A stretch of 56,792 nucleotides of DNA from Streptomyces sp. SID14478 (GCF_010548525.1 NZ_JAAGMG010000872.1:1-56792); one strand, 5' to 3'; shown: positions 35,147 to 43,979, counted from the stretch's first letter. Made by a program: numbers and translations. Notes: a model not told the origin generated them from the letters alone.

Positions 35147-35554
35147 CTACAGGCTGAGTATGCGTTCGACGGTCTCGCGGTACTGGCGCAGGGCCAGGCG
35201 CAGTTCCTCGGTCTGGGCCTCGGTGTCCTTGCCCTGCCAGACGGTACGCAGCATGCGTCGCCGTTCCGTGAGGGCTTCGGTCAGCTGGGTGGTGGCTTCA
35301 CCGAGCGCGGTGTCCGCTTGTTCCACTGCCTGGCGCGGGCTCTCGACGAAGGTGCTGAGGGCTTGTTGGAGGCGCGTGGTGAGCTTGTCGTGGTCGCCCT
35401 GCGGGAGTAGTTCCGGTGCCGTGATGCGGTGGGCGTCGACGGTGCTGACGGTCGGTTCGTGCAGGCTGGGCGACGGAGCCCGCGGCGGCTGCTTTCCGGC
35501 GGTGTGCGGGATTCCGCTCTGCGGTTGACGTGCACGTTCTTGGTCGTACGTCAT
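35147..35554 (-). CDS. Hypothetical helical protein
   Basis: 135 residues. Disordered Pro/Ser-rich start (QPPRAPSPSLHEP) then an amphipathic, possibly coiled-coil region (LTTRLQQALSTFVESPRQA, TTQLTEALTERRRMLRTVW, LRLALRQYRETVERIL). No domain recognised. Convergent with the sigma-like gene. Codon bias supports a real gene; ribosome site is weak. Confidence 0.68.
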   Translation of the reverse strand: MTYDQERARQPQSGIPHTAGKQPPRAPSPSLHEPTVSTVDAHRITAPELLPQGDHDKLTTRLQQALSTFVESPRQAVEQADTALGEATTQLTEALTERRRMLRTVWQGKDTEAQTEELRLALRQYRETVERILSL

Positions 35555-35700
35555 GGCGTGGCACGTTCCTTTACCTGGTGATGCTGGTCGTCGGAGTGGG
35601 CGGACCGTTGATCACGGTGGTGAGCATGGCTGCCGACTCCTGTCGCGGGCATGCGGGGAGTTGCGCCTCATGCCGGTCGATCCCTGGTGGGTGGTCGCGC

Positions 35701-35726
35701 GTTGACACCGGCCGGGTGGCGTCAAC
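35701..35726 (-). terminator. Hairpin after second csbD
   Basis: Arms 35701-35709 and 35718-35726 pair over 9 bp with one G-U, loop of 8, 28 bases after the csbD stop. Confidence 0.6.
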
Positions 35727-35753
35727 GTGAGGTGGGCACCGCTGCGTTCGTGG

Positions 35754-35927
35754 TCAGCGTTTGAAGGCGTCCTTGGCCTTGTCGCCGGACTGCTTGAGGT
35801 TTCCGGTGACACGGTCACCCGCGCCTTGGCGCTGCATGCGGCGGTTGCGGGTCTTGCGGCCGATGCGTTCGGTGACACGGCCCGTGATGGCTTGGGTCTT
35901 GTGCTTGATGGTCTGTCCGAAGCTCAT
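35754..35927 (-). CDS. CsbD family stress protein (second copy)
   Basis: 57 residues: MSFGQTIKHKTQAITGRVTE, then RIGRKTRNRRMQRQGAGDR and NLKQSGDKAKDAFKR. More basic than the copy at 17331-17504. AGAGGACC precedes ATG 35927. It follows the broken hydrophobic-protein gene by 47 bases on the same strand, so the two were probably one stress-induced transcript. Confidence 0.85.
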   Translation of the reverse strand: MSFGQTIKHKTQAITGRVTERIGRKTRNRRMQRQGAGDRVTGNLKQSGDKAKDAFKR

Positions 35928-35974
35928 GTCGGTCCTCTGCTTGTGGGCGGCTGGGTGAGCGTGTCCGGCGCGGA

Positions 35975-36173
35975 TCATCCGTGGCTGCTGCTGCGGCTGT
36001 GACGGCGTCCGCTCCTGTGAGCGTTGCGGCGCCCTTCCCTGCGGTTGCGCAGGGCGAAGCCGGCGATCCAGACGACGGGGAGAACGGCTGCGACCCACCA
36101 GAGAATCTGCACGGTGAAGCCGAGCCCGAACACCAAAAGGATCAGCAAGGAGGAGAAGCAACCAGAAGAGCAT
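35975..36173 (-). pseudogene. Small hydrophobic membrane protein, frameshifted near its start
   Basis: ATG 36173 has GGAGG 8 bases upstream and begins MLFWLLLLL; after this the membrane protein continues one base out of frame (LLILLVFGLGFTVQILWW, VAAVLPVVWIAGFALRNRR) to a stop at 35975. The pieces join perfectly if one base is removed in the CTTCTCCTCC stretch around 36150, giving about 65 residues like the 56-residue protein at 16915-17085. In its own frame the ATG reads on into unrelated residues and into csbD. Either a real +1 frameshift, a programmed shift or a sequencing error. Confidence 0.78.
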
Positions 36174-36306
36174 GCCCGGACCTCCGGACCGCGGGGGAGT
36201 CGCTGCCTTCCGCGGGGTCCGGGCGAAGCGGGAGCGGCGGTATGCCCGGCCCGAACGATCCGGAGCGGCACAGCCCTACCCGCGCTGTCAGTCAACGCCG
36301 GACGAC

Positions 36307-36501
36307 CTACGGTGTCAACGGTTCATGGGCGCCGGTGAGGTGGGGAAGCACGGGCGGGGCCACCGGAGCGACCTGGGCCTCGATCAGAACCTCCTCGAGC
36401 GGCGTGACCGGTGGCAGCACGCGGTCCTCCCACCAGGACAGGCCCATCACGGTGGCGAGCAGAACGAAGGGTGTCGCTGCCGTAAGGATCAGTGCGTACA
36501 T
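36307..36501 (-). CDS. Small single-pass membrane protein
   Basis: 64 residues: MYALILTAATPFVLLATVMG then LSWWEDRVLPPVTPLEE and a Pro/Val-rich tail. One N-terminal membrane helix followed by WWED, a pattern I have seen in unnamed streptomycete membrane proteins. GGCGG lies before ATG 36501. It precedes the frameshifted hydrophobic gene on the same strand and may share a transcript. Confidence 0.6.
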   Translation of the reverse strand: MYALILTAATPFVLLATVMGLSWWEDRVLPPVTPLEEVLIEAQVAPVAPPVLPHLTGAHEPLTP

Positions 36502-36864
36502 GAGCACCGCCAGATGTGGAACGAGCGCGTCGCGGCGGGCGAGGGACGGGCGCCCGCTCGGAGTGCATCGGGCTCGTGCCGGGGGCGCGCGGGATCACGT
36601 CGCGGCGGGCGAGCACGGGAATGGCCACGTTCGTGGCGTGGCGGGTTCCGGATCCGATGCGCAGGTGCGCCCCGTGGCGGGGCGCGCTGGCTGTTCGGGC
36701 TGCCGGGGGCCGGGGCGGCTCGTTGCACGCTAGTCCCCGACTCCTTCGCCGAACAGGTGCCAAGTGGCCATCGAACGCGCTGAGTTGTGCCGGATCACCG
36801 TGCGCGGATCCCTGGCCGACGGGCGGGGTTACCCTGTGCGTAGAGGCCCCGGACCCCGGCAGCG

Positions 36865-37167
36865 ATGCCCATGCCCCACCGGAGGCCCGTCGTGTTCGTC
36901 CTTCTGCTCATCCTTCTCGTTGTGCTGTTCGGCCTCGGATTCCTCAACCCTTTGTGGTGGGTGTTCGGAGCCGTGCTGTTGTTCGTGGGCACGCGGTACG
37001 GCCGGAGCGGTCGTCGGGGTTTCGGCCGGCGGGACGCTGACATCGGGGAGTACGGGGAGTATCTGGACCGCCGTGAGCGTGAGGATCTTTGGGATCGTCG
37101 CTCCGGCCGTCCGCGTCGGGGGCGCTGGATCCGCCAGGACCGCAGGGATCGCGAGTACCGCGACTGA
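36865..37167 (+). CDS. Small two-helix membrane protein with charged tail
   Basis: 100 residues. Two hydrophobic segments (VVFVLLLILLVVLFGLG and LWWVFGAVLLFVG) with the GLGF-LWW signature shared with the hydrophobic proteins at 16915 and 35975, then a strongly charged Arg/Asp-rich tail (DLWDRRSGRPRRGRW). Likely a membrane protein with a cytosolic tail. Start uncertain by a few codons; no strong ribosome site. Confidence 0.65.
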   Translation: MPMPHRRPVVFVLLLILLVVLFGLGFLNPLWWVFGAVLLFVGTRYGRSGRRGFGRRDADIGEYGEYLDRREREDLWDRRSGRPRRGRWIRQDRRDREYRD

Positions 37168-37250
37168 GACGGATGCGGCGGATGTCCCGGCCGGGCGTTC
37201 CGGTGCGGTTGTGGCCGGGCGGGGCACCGCGCAGCGGAGAGGTACATGCC

Positions 37251-37571
37251 ATGGGTCGAATGACCGCGCCGCCGGAGGAACAGCGGGGCATGGACGCGGA
37301 GGTCGCACTGTGTGAGGAAATCACTCAGCTGCAGCGCGAGATGGCCCAACGCGCGGTGATCGAGCAGGCCTGCGGCGCGGTGATGGTCCTGGCCTCGTGC
37401 AGTCGCGATGATGCCGAGGAACTCCTGGTGGGCATGTCGCGACAACTGGACATGGAACTGAGGGAAGTGGCTGCGGCTCTGGTCCCCGCGGCGAAGGCTG
37501 AGTCCGTCGTGTGGCAGATGCATCGGGCGCTGCGCCGTGCGCGACGGCTCGACGTGGGGGGACGGCGCTGA
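37251..37571 (+). CDS. ANTAR-domain protein
   Basis: 106 residues. The ANTAR RNA-binding three-helix region is seen at about 22-85: LQREMAQRAVIEQACGAVMV, then CSRDDAEELLVGMSRQLDM and LREVAAAL. ANTAR proteins bind paired hairpins in nascent RNA and prevent termination. No GAF or receiver domain is attached, so an input must come from another protein or constitutively. GGAGAGG stands 8 bases before ATG 37251. Confidence 0.85.
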   Translation: MGRMTAPPEEQRGMDAEVALCEEITQLQREMAQRAVIEQACGAVMVLASCSRDDAEELLVGMSRQLDMELREVAAALVPAAKAESVVWQMHRALRRARRLDVGGRR

Positions 37572-37666
37572 GGTCCGGGCCGGTCTCCCCCTCGTGCCCG
37601 TCTCGGCGCAGGCGCGTGGGAACGCCACGCCTCCATGTCGGTGGAGGGGACCGCCCGGGGTGTTGC

Positions 37667-37885
37667 CTACTTCAATTTGCCAAGGTGGAGGGATTTGAGG
37701 AGGAATCCGTCAGCGGTGGACAGTGCGGTGGTCAGGTCGCGTGTTCCTGTGAGGGCGCACAGCGTGCGGGCGGAGTCTGCACGTCTGCGGCGGCTGTCTG
37801 CTGTCGAGTGGCGTAAATCGGCGATGACCGTGTCCGCGAAGAGGGCCAGTGCGGTGCGGACTTCTGTGGCGGTGGGATTCAACAT
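37667..37885 (-). CDS. Small DUF5133-like protein
   Basis: 72 residues: MLNPTATEVRTALALFADTV, then ADSARTLCALTGTRDLTTAL, the DUF5133 pattern (function unknown). GGAAG precedes ATG 37885. Divergent from nothing close; related to the protein at 2761-3000. Confidence 0.75.
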   Translation of the reverse strand: MLNPTATEVRTALALFADTVIADLRHSTADSRRRRADSARTLCALTGTRDLTTALSTADGFLLKSLHLGKLK

Positions 37886-38477
37886 GGTTACTTCCGGTGG
37901 TTGGTGGCGCTGGCCTCACGGGCGGGTGCAAGGTGTGCCGCGAGTGTGAAAAGGCCGATGTCCCATGGCTCGGACAACGGGGTGCTGCCGTCTCCGGCGA
38001 AAAGAGAGGGACGTGCCTGAACGGTCTGCGGCCGCTTCGTTGCGTGGACGGAGAGCGGGTGGCGCTGCGGATCGGATGTCCTCCGCTGCCCCTGAGGCAG
38101 AGATCGCGAGAAGATGACCGGTGGGGCACCGAAGTCTTCTGTTTACCACGCAATTTGAAGCCTACTCCGCAAATGGCGCCGATGTGGCGATACGGTCCCA
38201 CTGCTGCCTGAGGGTGCTGGTGCAGGCCGGGGGCGTGACACGACAACGCCCGGGGGTCGGCCCCGGCCTGCGGTCACAGTGCGGTGCACCTTGTCGATCG
38301 GCCTGCCCCGCCGCCTCCTGCCGCGGCCCAGTCCGAGTCGTCGGCCCCTCTGCGGTTCACGACGCGGGGTCCCGAAGCGTTCGCACAGGGGCGGGGTCTG
38401 TGTGCGGCTTGCCCGAACTCGCTGTGGCGCAACCGGGCGCAGGTACCAGGGTGCGCCGGGCCTCTTGGCGGGCCTGG
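37886..38477. other. Interval of 592 bases upstream of HIT gene
   Basis: The frame of the HIT protein stays open leftward to 38121 but codon bias and similarity fade before about 38409, so part of this may be the true N-terminus. Otherwise nothing is recognised. Confidence 0.35.
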
Positions 38478-38954
38478 ATGAGGAGTTGTCGGATTCACGC
38501 CGCGAGCCGGGGCGGCGTTCTGTACGGAACCGCTGCATGGGTGGTGAACCACGTTGTCGGTCCGATGAATCTCGGCACCTTGATCGTTGGACCTCGAGAG
38601 CATGTCGTGGCCCTCGCGGAGCTCGACGACACTGCGGTCGCGGAACTGGGCCCCCTGTTGCGCGATGCCGCTCGTGTCGTGGAGACACTGTGCCGGCCCG
38701 AGCAGACCTATATGTGTATGTGGTCGCATGGCCGTGACGCGCGCAAGCATCTGCACATCGCGGTCCAACCGGTGACGGCGGAGGTGGGGGCGCGCTATGG
38801 CGGGTTGCGCTCCGAGCAGTTGCAGGCCCGGATGCTGGCGGACGGTCACGAGCCGGATGTCAGGGAGGTCGAGCAGTTCTGCAGGCGGGCCCGCGAGCTG
38901 TTTCTAGTGATTACCGACAGCAGCGGGGAGCGAGGAGACGGCGTGCCGCGTTGA
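38478..38954 (+). CDS. HIT-like (histidine triad) protein
   Basis: 158 residues from ATG 38478; the start could be further upstream. VLYGTAAWVVNHVVGPMNLG, GTLIVGPREHVVALAELD, and KHLHIAVQPV are HIT-fold signatures. The triad HxHxH is partial: the first two His are present (the second is normally the nucleophile) but the third is Ala. HIT proteins hydrolyse or transfer nucleoside phosphates; the altered triad may change activity. It abuts a truncated response regulator on the other strand. Confidence 0.78.
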   Translation: MRSCRIHAASRGGVLYGTAAWVVNHVVGPMNLGTLIVGPREHVVALAELDDTAVAELGPLLRDAARVVETLCRPEQTYMCMWSHGRDARKHLHIAVQPVTAEVGARYGGLRSEQLQARMLADGHEPDVREVEQFCRRARELFLVITDSSGERGDGVPR

Positions 38955-38971
38955 GGCCGTCCATCGTCGAT

Positions 38972-39052
38972 GTCGCCCTGGGAGGCCAGTAGTGCGGCGA
39001 AGCCGGCCCGCACCATGGCCTGGTCGTCGACGACGATGACACGCGTCGTCAC
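38972..39052 (-). pseudogene. Response-regulator remnant (receiver N-terminus only)
   Basis: GTG 39052 begins TTRVIVVDDQAMVRAGFAAL and continues LASQGDID, the first ~27 residues of a NarL-type response regulator with the acidic DD pair. Homology then stops and the frame reads nonsense; the phospho-Asp and HTH are absent. The GTG overlaps the stop of a histidine-kinase remnant, the normal gene arrangement of such systems. Confidence 0.85.
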
Positions 39053-39216
39053 GTGAAGTCCTCGTCGATGAGGGGGAGTTGGGCGCTCACTCGGAAGTCG
39101 CCGTTGGGTAGTGGTCCCACGTCGAGTGCGCGCGTACCATCCGGGGCGCCGAGCCAGCAGCTCCTGCTCACGGACCGCGCGCGGCAGCGGGGTGAACTCG
39201 TTGCCGGTGCCCGGCG
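39049..39216 (-). pseudogene. Histidine-kinase remnant (C-terminus only)
   Basis: Reads DVGPLPNGDFRVSAQLPL then IDEDFT-stop at 39049, the end of a NarL-partner kinase. Immediately upstream the similarity continues in another frame as GTGNEFTPLPRAVREQELL, corresponding to GxGLxGMRERxxLLGG, so this end is frameshifted too. The rest of the kinase is missing. Confidence 0.78.
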
Positions 39217-39372
39217 CGGAGGGTCTTGGCGTGAGGCTTGCGGGGTGTGCCACAGCGGTTTCGCCGGCCGAGGACATGCTTGTACTCCTCTTGTGCGGTG
39301 ATGGGGGTCGACGAGGGGGCGGAGCCGTCAGCCGGTCGGGCGTCGTGCGGGCTTCCGCCCCCCGTCATAGGG

Positions 39373-41871
39373 CTACGACCAGCGGCGGAGTGTCGCTCGC
39401 GCGGGCAGCGCGAGCGCCAGCAGGGCCAGGCCGCCGGCCCCGGCTGCGAAGGATCCGTACAGCAGCGGGGGAACGTAGGGCAGCTCGCCGGTCGTGCCGC
39501 GCATCATCGGGATCAGCGTGGCCGCGGCGATCGCGGAGCCGAGGATGATGCCGACCGCGGAGACCAGCAGGCCCTCCCAGCGGAGCATCTGCAGCACCTG
39601 GCGTCGGGTGGAGCCGATCAGGCGCAGTGTGCCCAGCTCGGTGCGGCGGTCGAGGACCGTCATGATCAGGGTGTTGACGGCGGCGATGGCGGCGAAGCCA
39701 CCGAGGACCGCGGCCATCATGTTGTTGGTCCAGGAGCCCAGTTTCGCGTCGAGGTTCCGCTCGGTGGCGTAGCCGGAGGCGTCGGTGACCTCACCCAGGG
39801 CGGTGAGCGACTTCTCGGAGCCGCCGCGCACCAGCAGCGTGCTGTCGAAGCCGGAGGTGACGTGGCCGTTCAGGGACGCCCGGTCCATGGTCACCGTGGA
39901 CAGGCCGAGGCCCCGGCCGTAGACGGCGACGATCTCGGGGTCGGCTTTGGTGCCGTCGGGGAGGTAGAGCGGGAGCCGGTCGCCGACCTTGGCGCTCGCC
40001 GAGGTGGCGAGGGTCTTGTCGATGGCGATGCGGCCCGTGCCGAGTCGGTCGAGGCTGCCTTCACGTATGTCCAGGTCCTGGACCTTCGCGAGTGCGGCTC
40101 CCGAGCCGGTGACTGCCTGCGTCGCCGCGCCTTGCAACGACTTGAACTCTCCGGAGCCCACCGGGACCAGCACCTGCGTGTTCAGCAGACCGACGGCCGT
40201 GTCCACGCCCGGTGCGCGCGCGGCCTGCGCCGCCGCGTCCACCGGGAGTCCGGCCGGGTCCGTCACCACGTGGTCTGCCGTAATGCCCGCGCGCACCTGC
40301 TTGTCGGCGGCGTGGTTCTCGCTCGTGTGCATGAAGACGAGCGTCGAGGCGAACGCCATGGCCAGGACGATGGGGGTGATCGCGGAGGCGAGACGGCGGG
40401 CGTTGACACGGGAGTTGGCGGCCGCCAGCCCTGCGGCGGGTCCCGCGCCGCGCAGCGGGAGACCGAAGAGCCCCGCGCACAGGCGGGCCAGGAGCGGTCC
40501 GAGCAGCGCCACGGCGAGCATGAAGAGCAGGACGACGCCGAGGGCGGCGCCGGCCGCGTCGTCTCCCGTGGCACGGGCCGCGACGCCGGTGAGGATCGCC
40601 CCTCCCACGACAGCACCGATTCCCAGCACGGTACGGATGAGACCTGGCCGCAGCCGCTCCGTCGTCGCCTCGGTGAGCGCCTGCCCCGGTTTGATCTTCG
40701 CGGGCCGGCGTCCGGCCATCCAGCCCGCGCCGAGCGCGGTCAGCAGTCCGATCACGACGGCGGCGAGAAGGGGTATCCCGGAGACGTGCATCCGCACCGA
40801 TTCGGGAATGGCGCCCCGGTCCTGCAACTGCCCGAACCACCAGTGGGCGAGCCCGATACCGGGCAGACAGCCGGCGATGCCGGCGAGCGGTGCGACGAGC
40901 AGGGCCTCGGAGGCGACCGCGCGGCGGATCTGCCGAGGGGTGGCGCCGATGGCGCGCAGCAGCGCGAACTCCCGGGCGCGCTGGGACACGGACAGGGCCA
41001 CGGTCCCGGCTGCGGTGAAGATCGCGACGATGGTGGCGATGGCGCCGAAGGAGCCGCCGATTCCAAAGAGCGTCACCTTGGCGTAGCCGAGTCCCGGGTC
41101 CTCGACCGCACCCCGGGCGTCGCCCGCGTGCACCTGGGCGCCGGAGCCGGCCAGTGCCTTCGTCACGGAGTCGGCGAGGGCCCGGGAATCGGTGCCGTGC
41201 TCGGCGAGCACGGCGATGGCGTCTGCTTTGCCGGGGTGGCCGGCGAGTGTGGGGGCCTGGGTGTCCGCGAACCAGGCGAGAGCACCGCCGGGACCCGCCT
41301 TCGCGGTCGTGTCCTCGGGGCCGGCCGCGGCGATGCCCGAGACGCGGAAGTCCTGCTTGCCGGCGGCGCTCTGGAGCGTGACGGTGTCGCCGACGGTGGC
41401 CTTCGCAGCGGTGGCGGAGGCATGGTCGAGTGCCACCTCGCCGGGGCCGGGCGCGCTCCCCGACGTGATCTCGGTGCCGGTGAACGCGTGCGAGCCCCAG
41501 CCGTGCGCGGTGAGCGGGCTGTCCCCGGCGCGTACCGGGAAGGTGAAGTCCGCGACGGCACCGGCCGCGCCCGGCGCATGGGAGGCCTTCGCGGCCAGTT
41601 TGACCTCGATCCGGGCGGTGTCGGGCAGCGGGACCGCTTCCGCCTCGCGGTCCTCGCCGCTGCCCGTCACGACGTACTCGTTCTGGTCCGCCGCCGCGAT
41701 CACCGGCGCCTTCGCGTACCGCTCGGCCGGCACCGACGCGCGCAGGCTGGTTTCGAGCAGGATGCCGCAGGCCGTGACGATCAGTGCCGACATCATCAGC
41801 GCCACGAAGGTTCCTGCGAAGGATGCGGGCTTGAAGCGGACGGCCGCTCGGGCGAGTCCATTGGGCGTCAT
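39373..41871 (-). CDS. FtsX-family ABC transporter permease (MacB-like exporter)
   Basis: 832 residues. Two FtsX domains of four helices each with large extracellular parts; SQRAREFALLRAIGATPRQI and DRRTELGTLRLIGSTRRQV are the conserved FtsX cytosolic motifs. ATG 41871 overlaps the TGA of the ATPase gene (TGATG). Such exporters in streptomycetes usually adjoin a two-component system; here only decayed remnants of one remain downstream. Substrate unknown, often antimicrobial peptides or lipoprotein-related. Confidence 0.92.
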   Translation of the reverse strand: MTPNGLARAAVRFKPASFAGTFVALMMSALIVTACGILLETSLRASVPAERYAKAPVIAAADQNEYVVTGSGEDREAEAVPLPDTARIEVKLAAKASHAPGAAGAVADFTFPVRAGDSPLTAHGWGSHAFTGTEITSGSAPGPGEVALDHASATAAKATVGDTVTLQSAAGKQDFRVSGIAAAGPEDTTAKAGPGGALAWFADTQAPTLAGHPGKADAIAVLAEHGTDSRALADSVTKALAGSGAQVHAGDARGAVEDPGLGYAKVTLFGIGGSFGAIATIVAIFTAAGTVALSVSQRAREFALLRAIGATPRQIRRAVASEALLVAPLAGIAGCLPGIGLAHWWFGQLQDRGAIPESVRMHVSGIPLLAAVVIGLLTALGAGWMAGRRPAKIKPGQALTEATTERLRPGLIRTVLGIGAVVGGAILTGVAARATGDDAAGAALGVVLLFMLAVALLGPLLARLCAGLFGLPLRGAGPAAGLAAANSRVNARRLASAITPIVLAMAFASTLVFMHTSENHAADKQVRAGITADHVVTDPAGLPVDAAAQAARAPGVDTAVGLLNTQVLVPVGSGEFKSLQGAATQAVTGSGAALAKVQDLDIREGSLDRLGTGRIAIDKTLATSASAKVGDRLPLYLPDGTKADPEIVAVYGRGLGLSTVTMDRASLNGHVTSGFDSTLLVRGGSEKSLTALGEVTDASGYATERNLDAKLGSWTNNMMAAVLGGFAAIAAVNTLIMTVLDRRTELGTLRLIGSTRRQVLQMLRWEGLLVSAVGIILGSAIAAATLIPMMRGTTGELPYVPPLLYGSFAAGAGGLALLALALPARATLRRWS

Positions 41872-42695
41872 CACGCTGCCGCACCCGCCAGCGCGCCGGT
41901 GCGGGCCGAACGGGCGGTGAGCAACGCCATCCGCTGTGCGATCTGTTCTGCTGAGCCGCGTTCCAGACTGTCGGCGAAGGTGCCGTCGGCGAGGAACAGC
42001 ACGCGGTCGGCCCAGGCAGCCGCTACCGGGTCGTGGGTGACCATGACGACAGTGCCGCCGAGACTGTCCACCGCGTGCCGGAGCAGGCCGAGGACCTCGG
42101 CGGCCGTGCCGGTGTCGAGGGCGCCCGTGGGCTCGTCGGCGAACACGACGTCGGGGCTGGTCACCAGCGCGCGGGCGACGGCCACCCGCTGCTGCTGGCC
42201 CCCGGAGAGCTCCCCGGGCCTGCGCCGCGCCTTGTCGGCGAGCCCGACCTGCGTGAGCACCGATGCCGCCCGACGACGGTCCTGGCGCCGGCCGGCCAGG
42301 CGCATCGGCAGGAGAACGTTCTGCTCCACGGTCAGTGAGGGCAGCAGGTTGAATGCCTGGAAGACGAATCCGAGGCGGCTGCGGCGCAGCTCGGTGAGCT
42401 GGTTCTCGTTCATGCCCGTGATCTCCGTGCCGCCGAGCCACACCGACCCGGAAGTGGGCCGGTCCAGGCCGGCCGCGCACTGCAGAAAGGTGGACTTGCC
42501 GGAACCGGACGGGCCCATGACCGCGGTGAACGTGCCGCGCGCCAGGGCGAGGTCGACGCCCGCCAAGGCGTGCACGGCGCCCGCGCCGCGCCCGTACTGC
42601 CGCCGGACGCCGCGCAGCTCGACGGCGAGACCCGGATCGCCCTGGGTCTGCGGCCGTTCCTCCGCGTGGTGCCGCTCGGCCTTGCGTAGCCTCAT
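41871..42695 (-). CDS. ABC transporter ATP-binding protein (MacB/LolD-like)
   Basis: 274 residues. Walker A GPSGSGKST at 61-69, Q-loop FVFQAFNLLPSLT, signature LSGGQQQR, Walker B VVFADEPTGALD and H-loop VTHD. ATG 42695 has AAGGGCGG upstream. It powers the FtsX-type permease encoded next. The short IR CTACCCCAGTAG at 42790-42801 lies 95 bases upstream and may be a regulator site. Confidence 0.95.
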   Translation of the reverse strand: MRLRKAERHHAEERPQTQGDPGLAVELRGVRRQYGRGAGAVHALAGVDLALARGTFTAVMGPSGSGKSTFLQCAAGLDRPTSGSVWLGGTEITGMNENQLTELRRSRLGFVFQAFNLLPSLTVEQNVLLPMRLAGRRQDRRRAASVLTQVGLADKARRRPGELSGGQQQRVAVARALVTSPDVVFADEPTGALDTGTAAEVLGLLRHAVDSLGGTVVMVTHDPVAAAWADRVLFLADGTFADSLERGSAEQIAQRMALLTARSARTGALAGAAA

Positions 42696-43073
42696 GATCC
42701 GCCCTTTCGCGATGCGTCGTGCTGACGAGGCGAAGAATGCGGGGACGGCTGGGCGCTTGGCGTCATACCCAGGAGCCAATGTGGAGGTGCTACCCCAGTA
42801 GGGGGTGAGGGACTCCGGTGGGAGAGTTGCTCAGCCTTCCTCGGCGTCCTTCACCAGGGCTGGGATGCCCCTACGTGGTGCTCGCCACCGGCTTGGTCAC
42901 CCAACGACCTCGCGCGGCGATCGCCCATTGCGCTGGCACTGGTGACAGCTGCAGTACACCCTCGTGAGGTCTCAGGCACTGCGGTGCCGCCGCGCACATG
43001 ATCGAATCGGACCGCAACGATCGGGAGCGGCGGGGTTCGTACCAGGCAAAGTCGAGTGCGAAAGGAGGCCCCC
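42696..43073. other. Divergent intergenic region, 378 bases
   Basis: No gene seen. CTAC-N4-GTAG at 42790-42801 with flanking CCCC/GGGG is a weak candidate operator for the exporter operon, formerly perhaps of the lost response regulator. Confidence 0.35.
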
Positions 43074-43943
43074 ATGATCTCTGCACTGAACCGGCTCGTG
43101 GCTGTCGTCGAGGAGCACCTCGCCGAGGCTCTTGATCTCCAAGCGCTGGCCGGTGACCTCGGCACGACCGAGCACCACCTGCGACGCATGTTCTCGTCGC
43201 TGGCCGGCATGCCGCTGTCGGAGTACGTGCGCCGACGCTGTATGACGGTCGCCGCCGCCGACGTGGTGCGGGGCGAGGAAGATCTGCTGACCATCGCCGT
43301 GCGGTTCGGATACGGCTCGACCGAGGCGTTCGGGCGGGCGTTCCGCGCCGTCCACGGCGCAGGACTCAGCGAGGTCCGCCGGGCAGGGGGCCCTTTGCGC
43401 GCACAACCGCAGCTCAGGTTCCGCCTGACCGTCGAAGGGAGCACCCCCATGGACATCCGCCTCGTCAACCGCCCCTCGTTCCGCCTGATCGGACATGCGG
43501 CCCGGGTTCCGCTCTTCCACGAGGGCATCAATCCGCACATCCAGCGGCACATCACCGCGCTGCCGCCGCAGGAGCACGGGCGGCTGAAGGACCTCAGCAG
43601 CACCGAGCCGCACGGTCTGCTGCAGATCTGCGACGATGTCGACGCCGACGGGGTCGAGGGGAGCGAACTGACCTATCTGCACGGGGTCGCCGTCTCCCCG
43701 GGCACGTCGACGCCCGACGACCTCGACGCCATCGAGGTGCCGGCTGGTGCGTGGGCGGTCTTCCGTTCCAGCGGACCGCATCCGCAGGCCCTGCAGACCA
43801 TGTGGGCGGCGACCGCCACCGAATGGTTCCCCTCCAATCCGTGGCGCCTGCGGCCCGGGCCGTCGATCGTCGCCGTGCTCGAGCGGGCGGAGGACTTCAC
43901 CACCGCGACCTGCGAGTTGTGGCTTCCCGTAGAACCGGCCTGA
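43074..43943 (+). CDS. AraC-family regulator with GyrI-like effector domain
   Basis: 289 residues. The N-terminal double HTH (LNRLVAVVEEHLAEALDLQA, HHLRRMFSSLAGMPLSEYVR, LTIAVRFGYGSTEAFGRAFR) is followed by a GyrI-like small-molecule-binding domain (VNRPSFRLIGHAARVPL to CELWLPV). This Rob/BmrR-type arrangement senses hydrophobic or cationic drugs. AAGGAGG 6 bases before ATG 43074 rules out the in-frame ATG at 43056. Divergent from the ABC exporter, which it may regulate. Confidence 0.92.
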   Translation: MISALNRLVAVVEEHLAEALDLQALAGDLGTTEHHLRRMFSSLAGMPLSEYVRRRCMTVAAADVVRGEEDLLTIAVRFGYGSTEAFGRAFRAVHGAGLSEVRRAGGPLRAQPQLRFRLTVEGSTPMDIRLVNRPSFRLIGHAARVPLFHEGINPHIQRHITALPPQEHGRLKDLSSTEPHGLLQICDDVDADGVEGSELTYLHGVAVSPGTSTPDDLDAIEVPAGAWAVFRSSGPHPQALQTMWAATATEWFPSNPWRLRPGPSIVAVLERAEDFTTATCELWLPVEPA

Positions 43944-43979
43944 TCCGCCGACCCGCTGATCCGCCGATCCGCCGATCCG
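43942..43979. repeat. Short tandem repeat GATCCGCC(G)
   Basis: Several imperfect 8-9 bp copies just after the AraC-type gene stop. Simple repeat; no function seen. Confidence 0.65.

Noticed and set aside
35754..36173. A single 139-residue protein running from the hydrophobic start into CsbD
   Set aside because: The middle is Arg/Pro-rich out-of-frame sequence; the two ends belong to two separate families and CsbD has its own ATG and ribosome site.
39238..42801. Very long plus-strand open frame opposite the ABC exporter
   Set aside because: It is antisense to two genes with complete ABC and FtsX motifs; its translation has low complexity and no domain. High G+C keeps antisense frames open.
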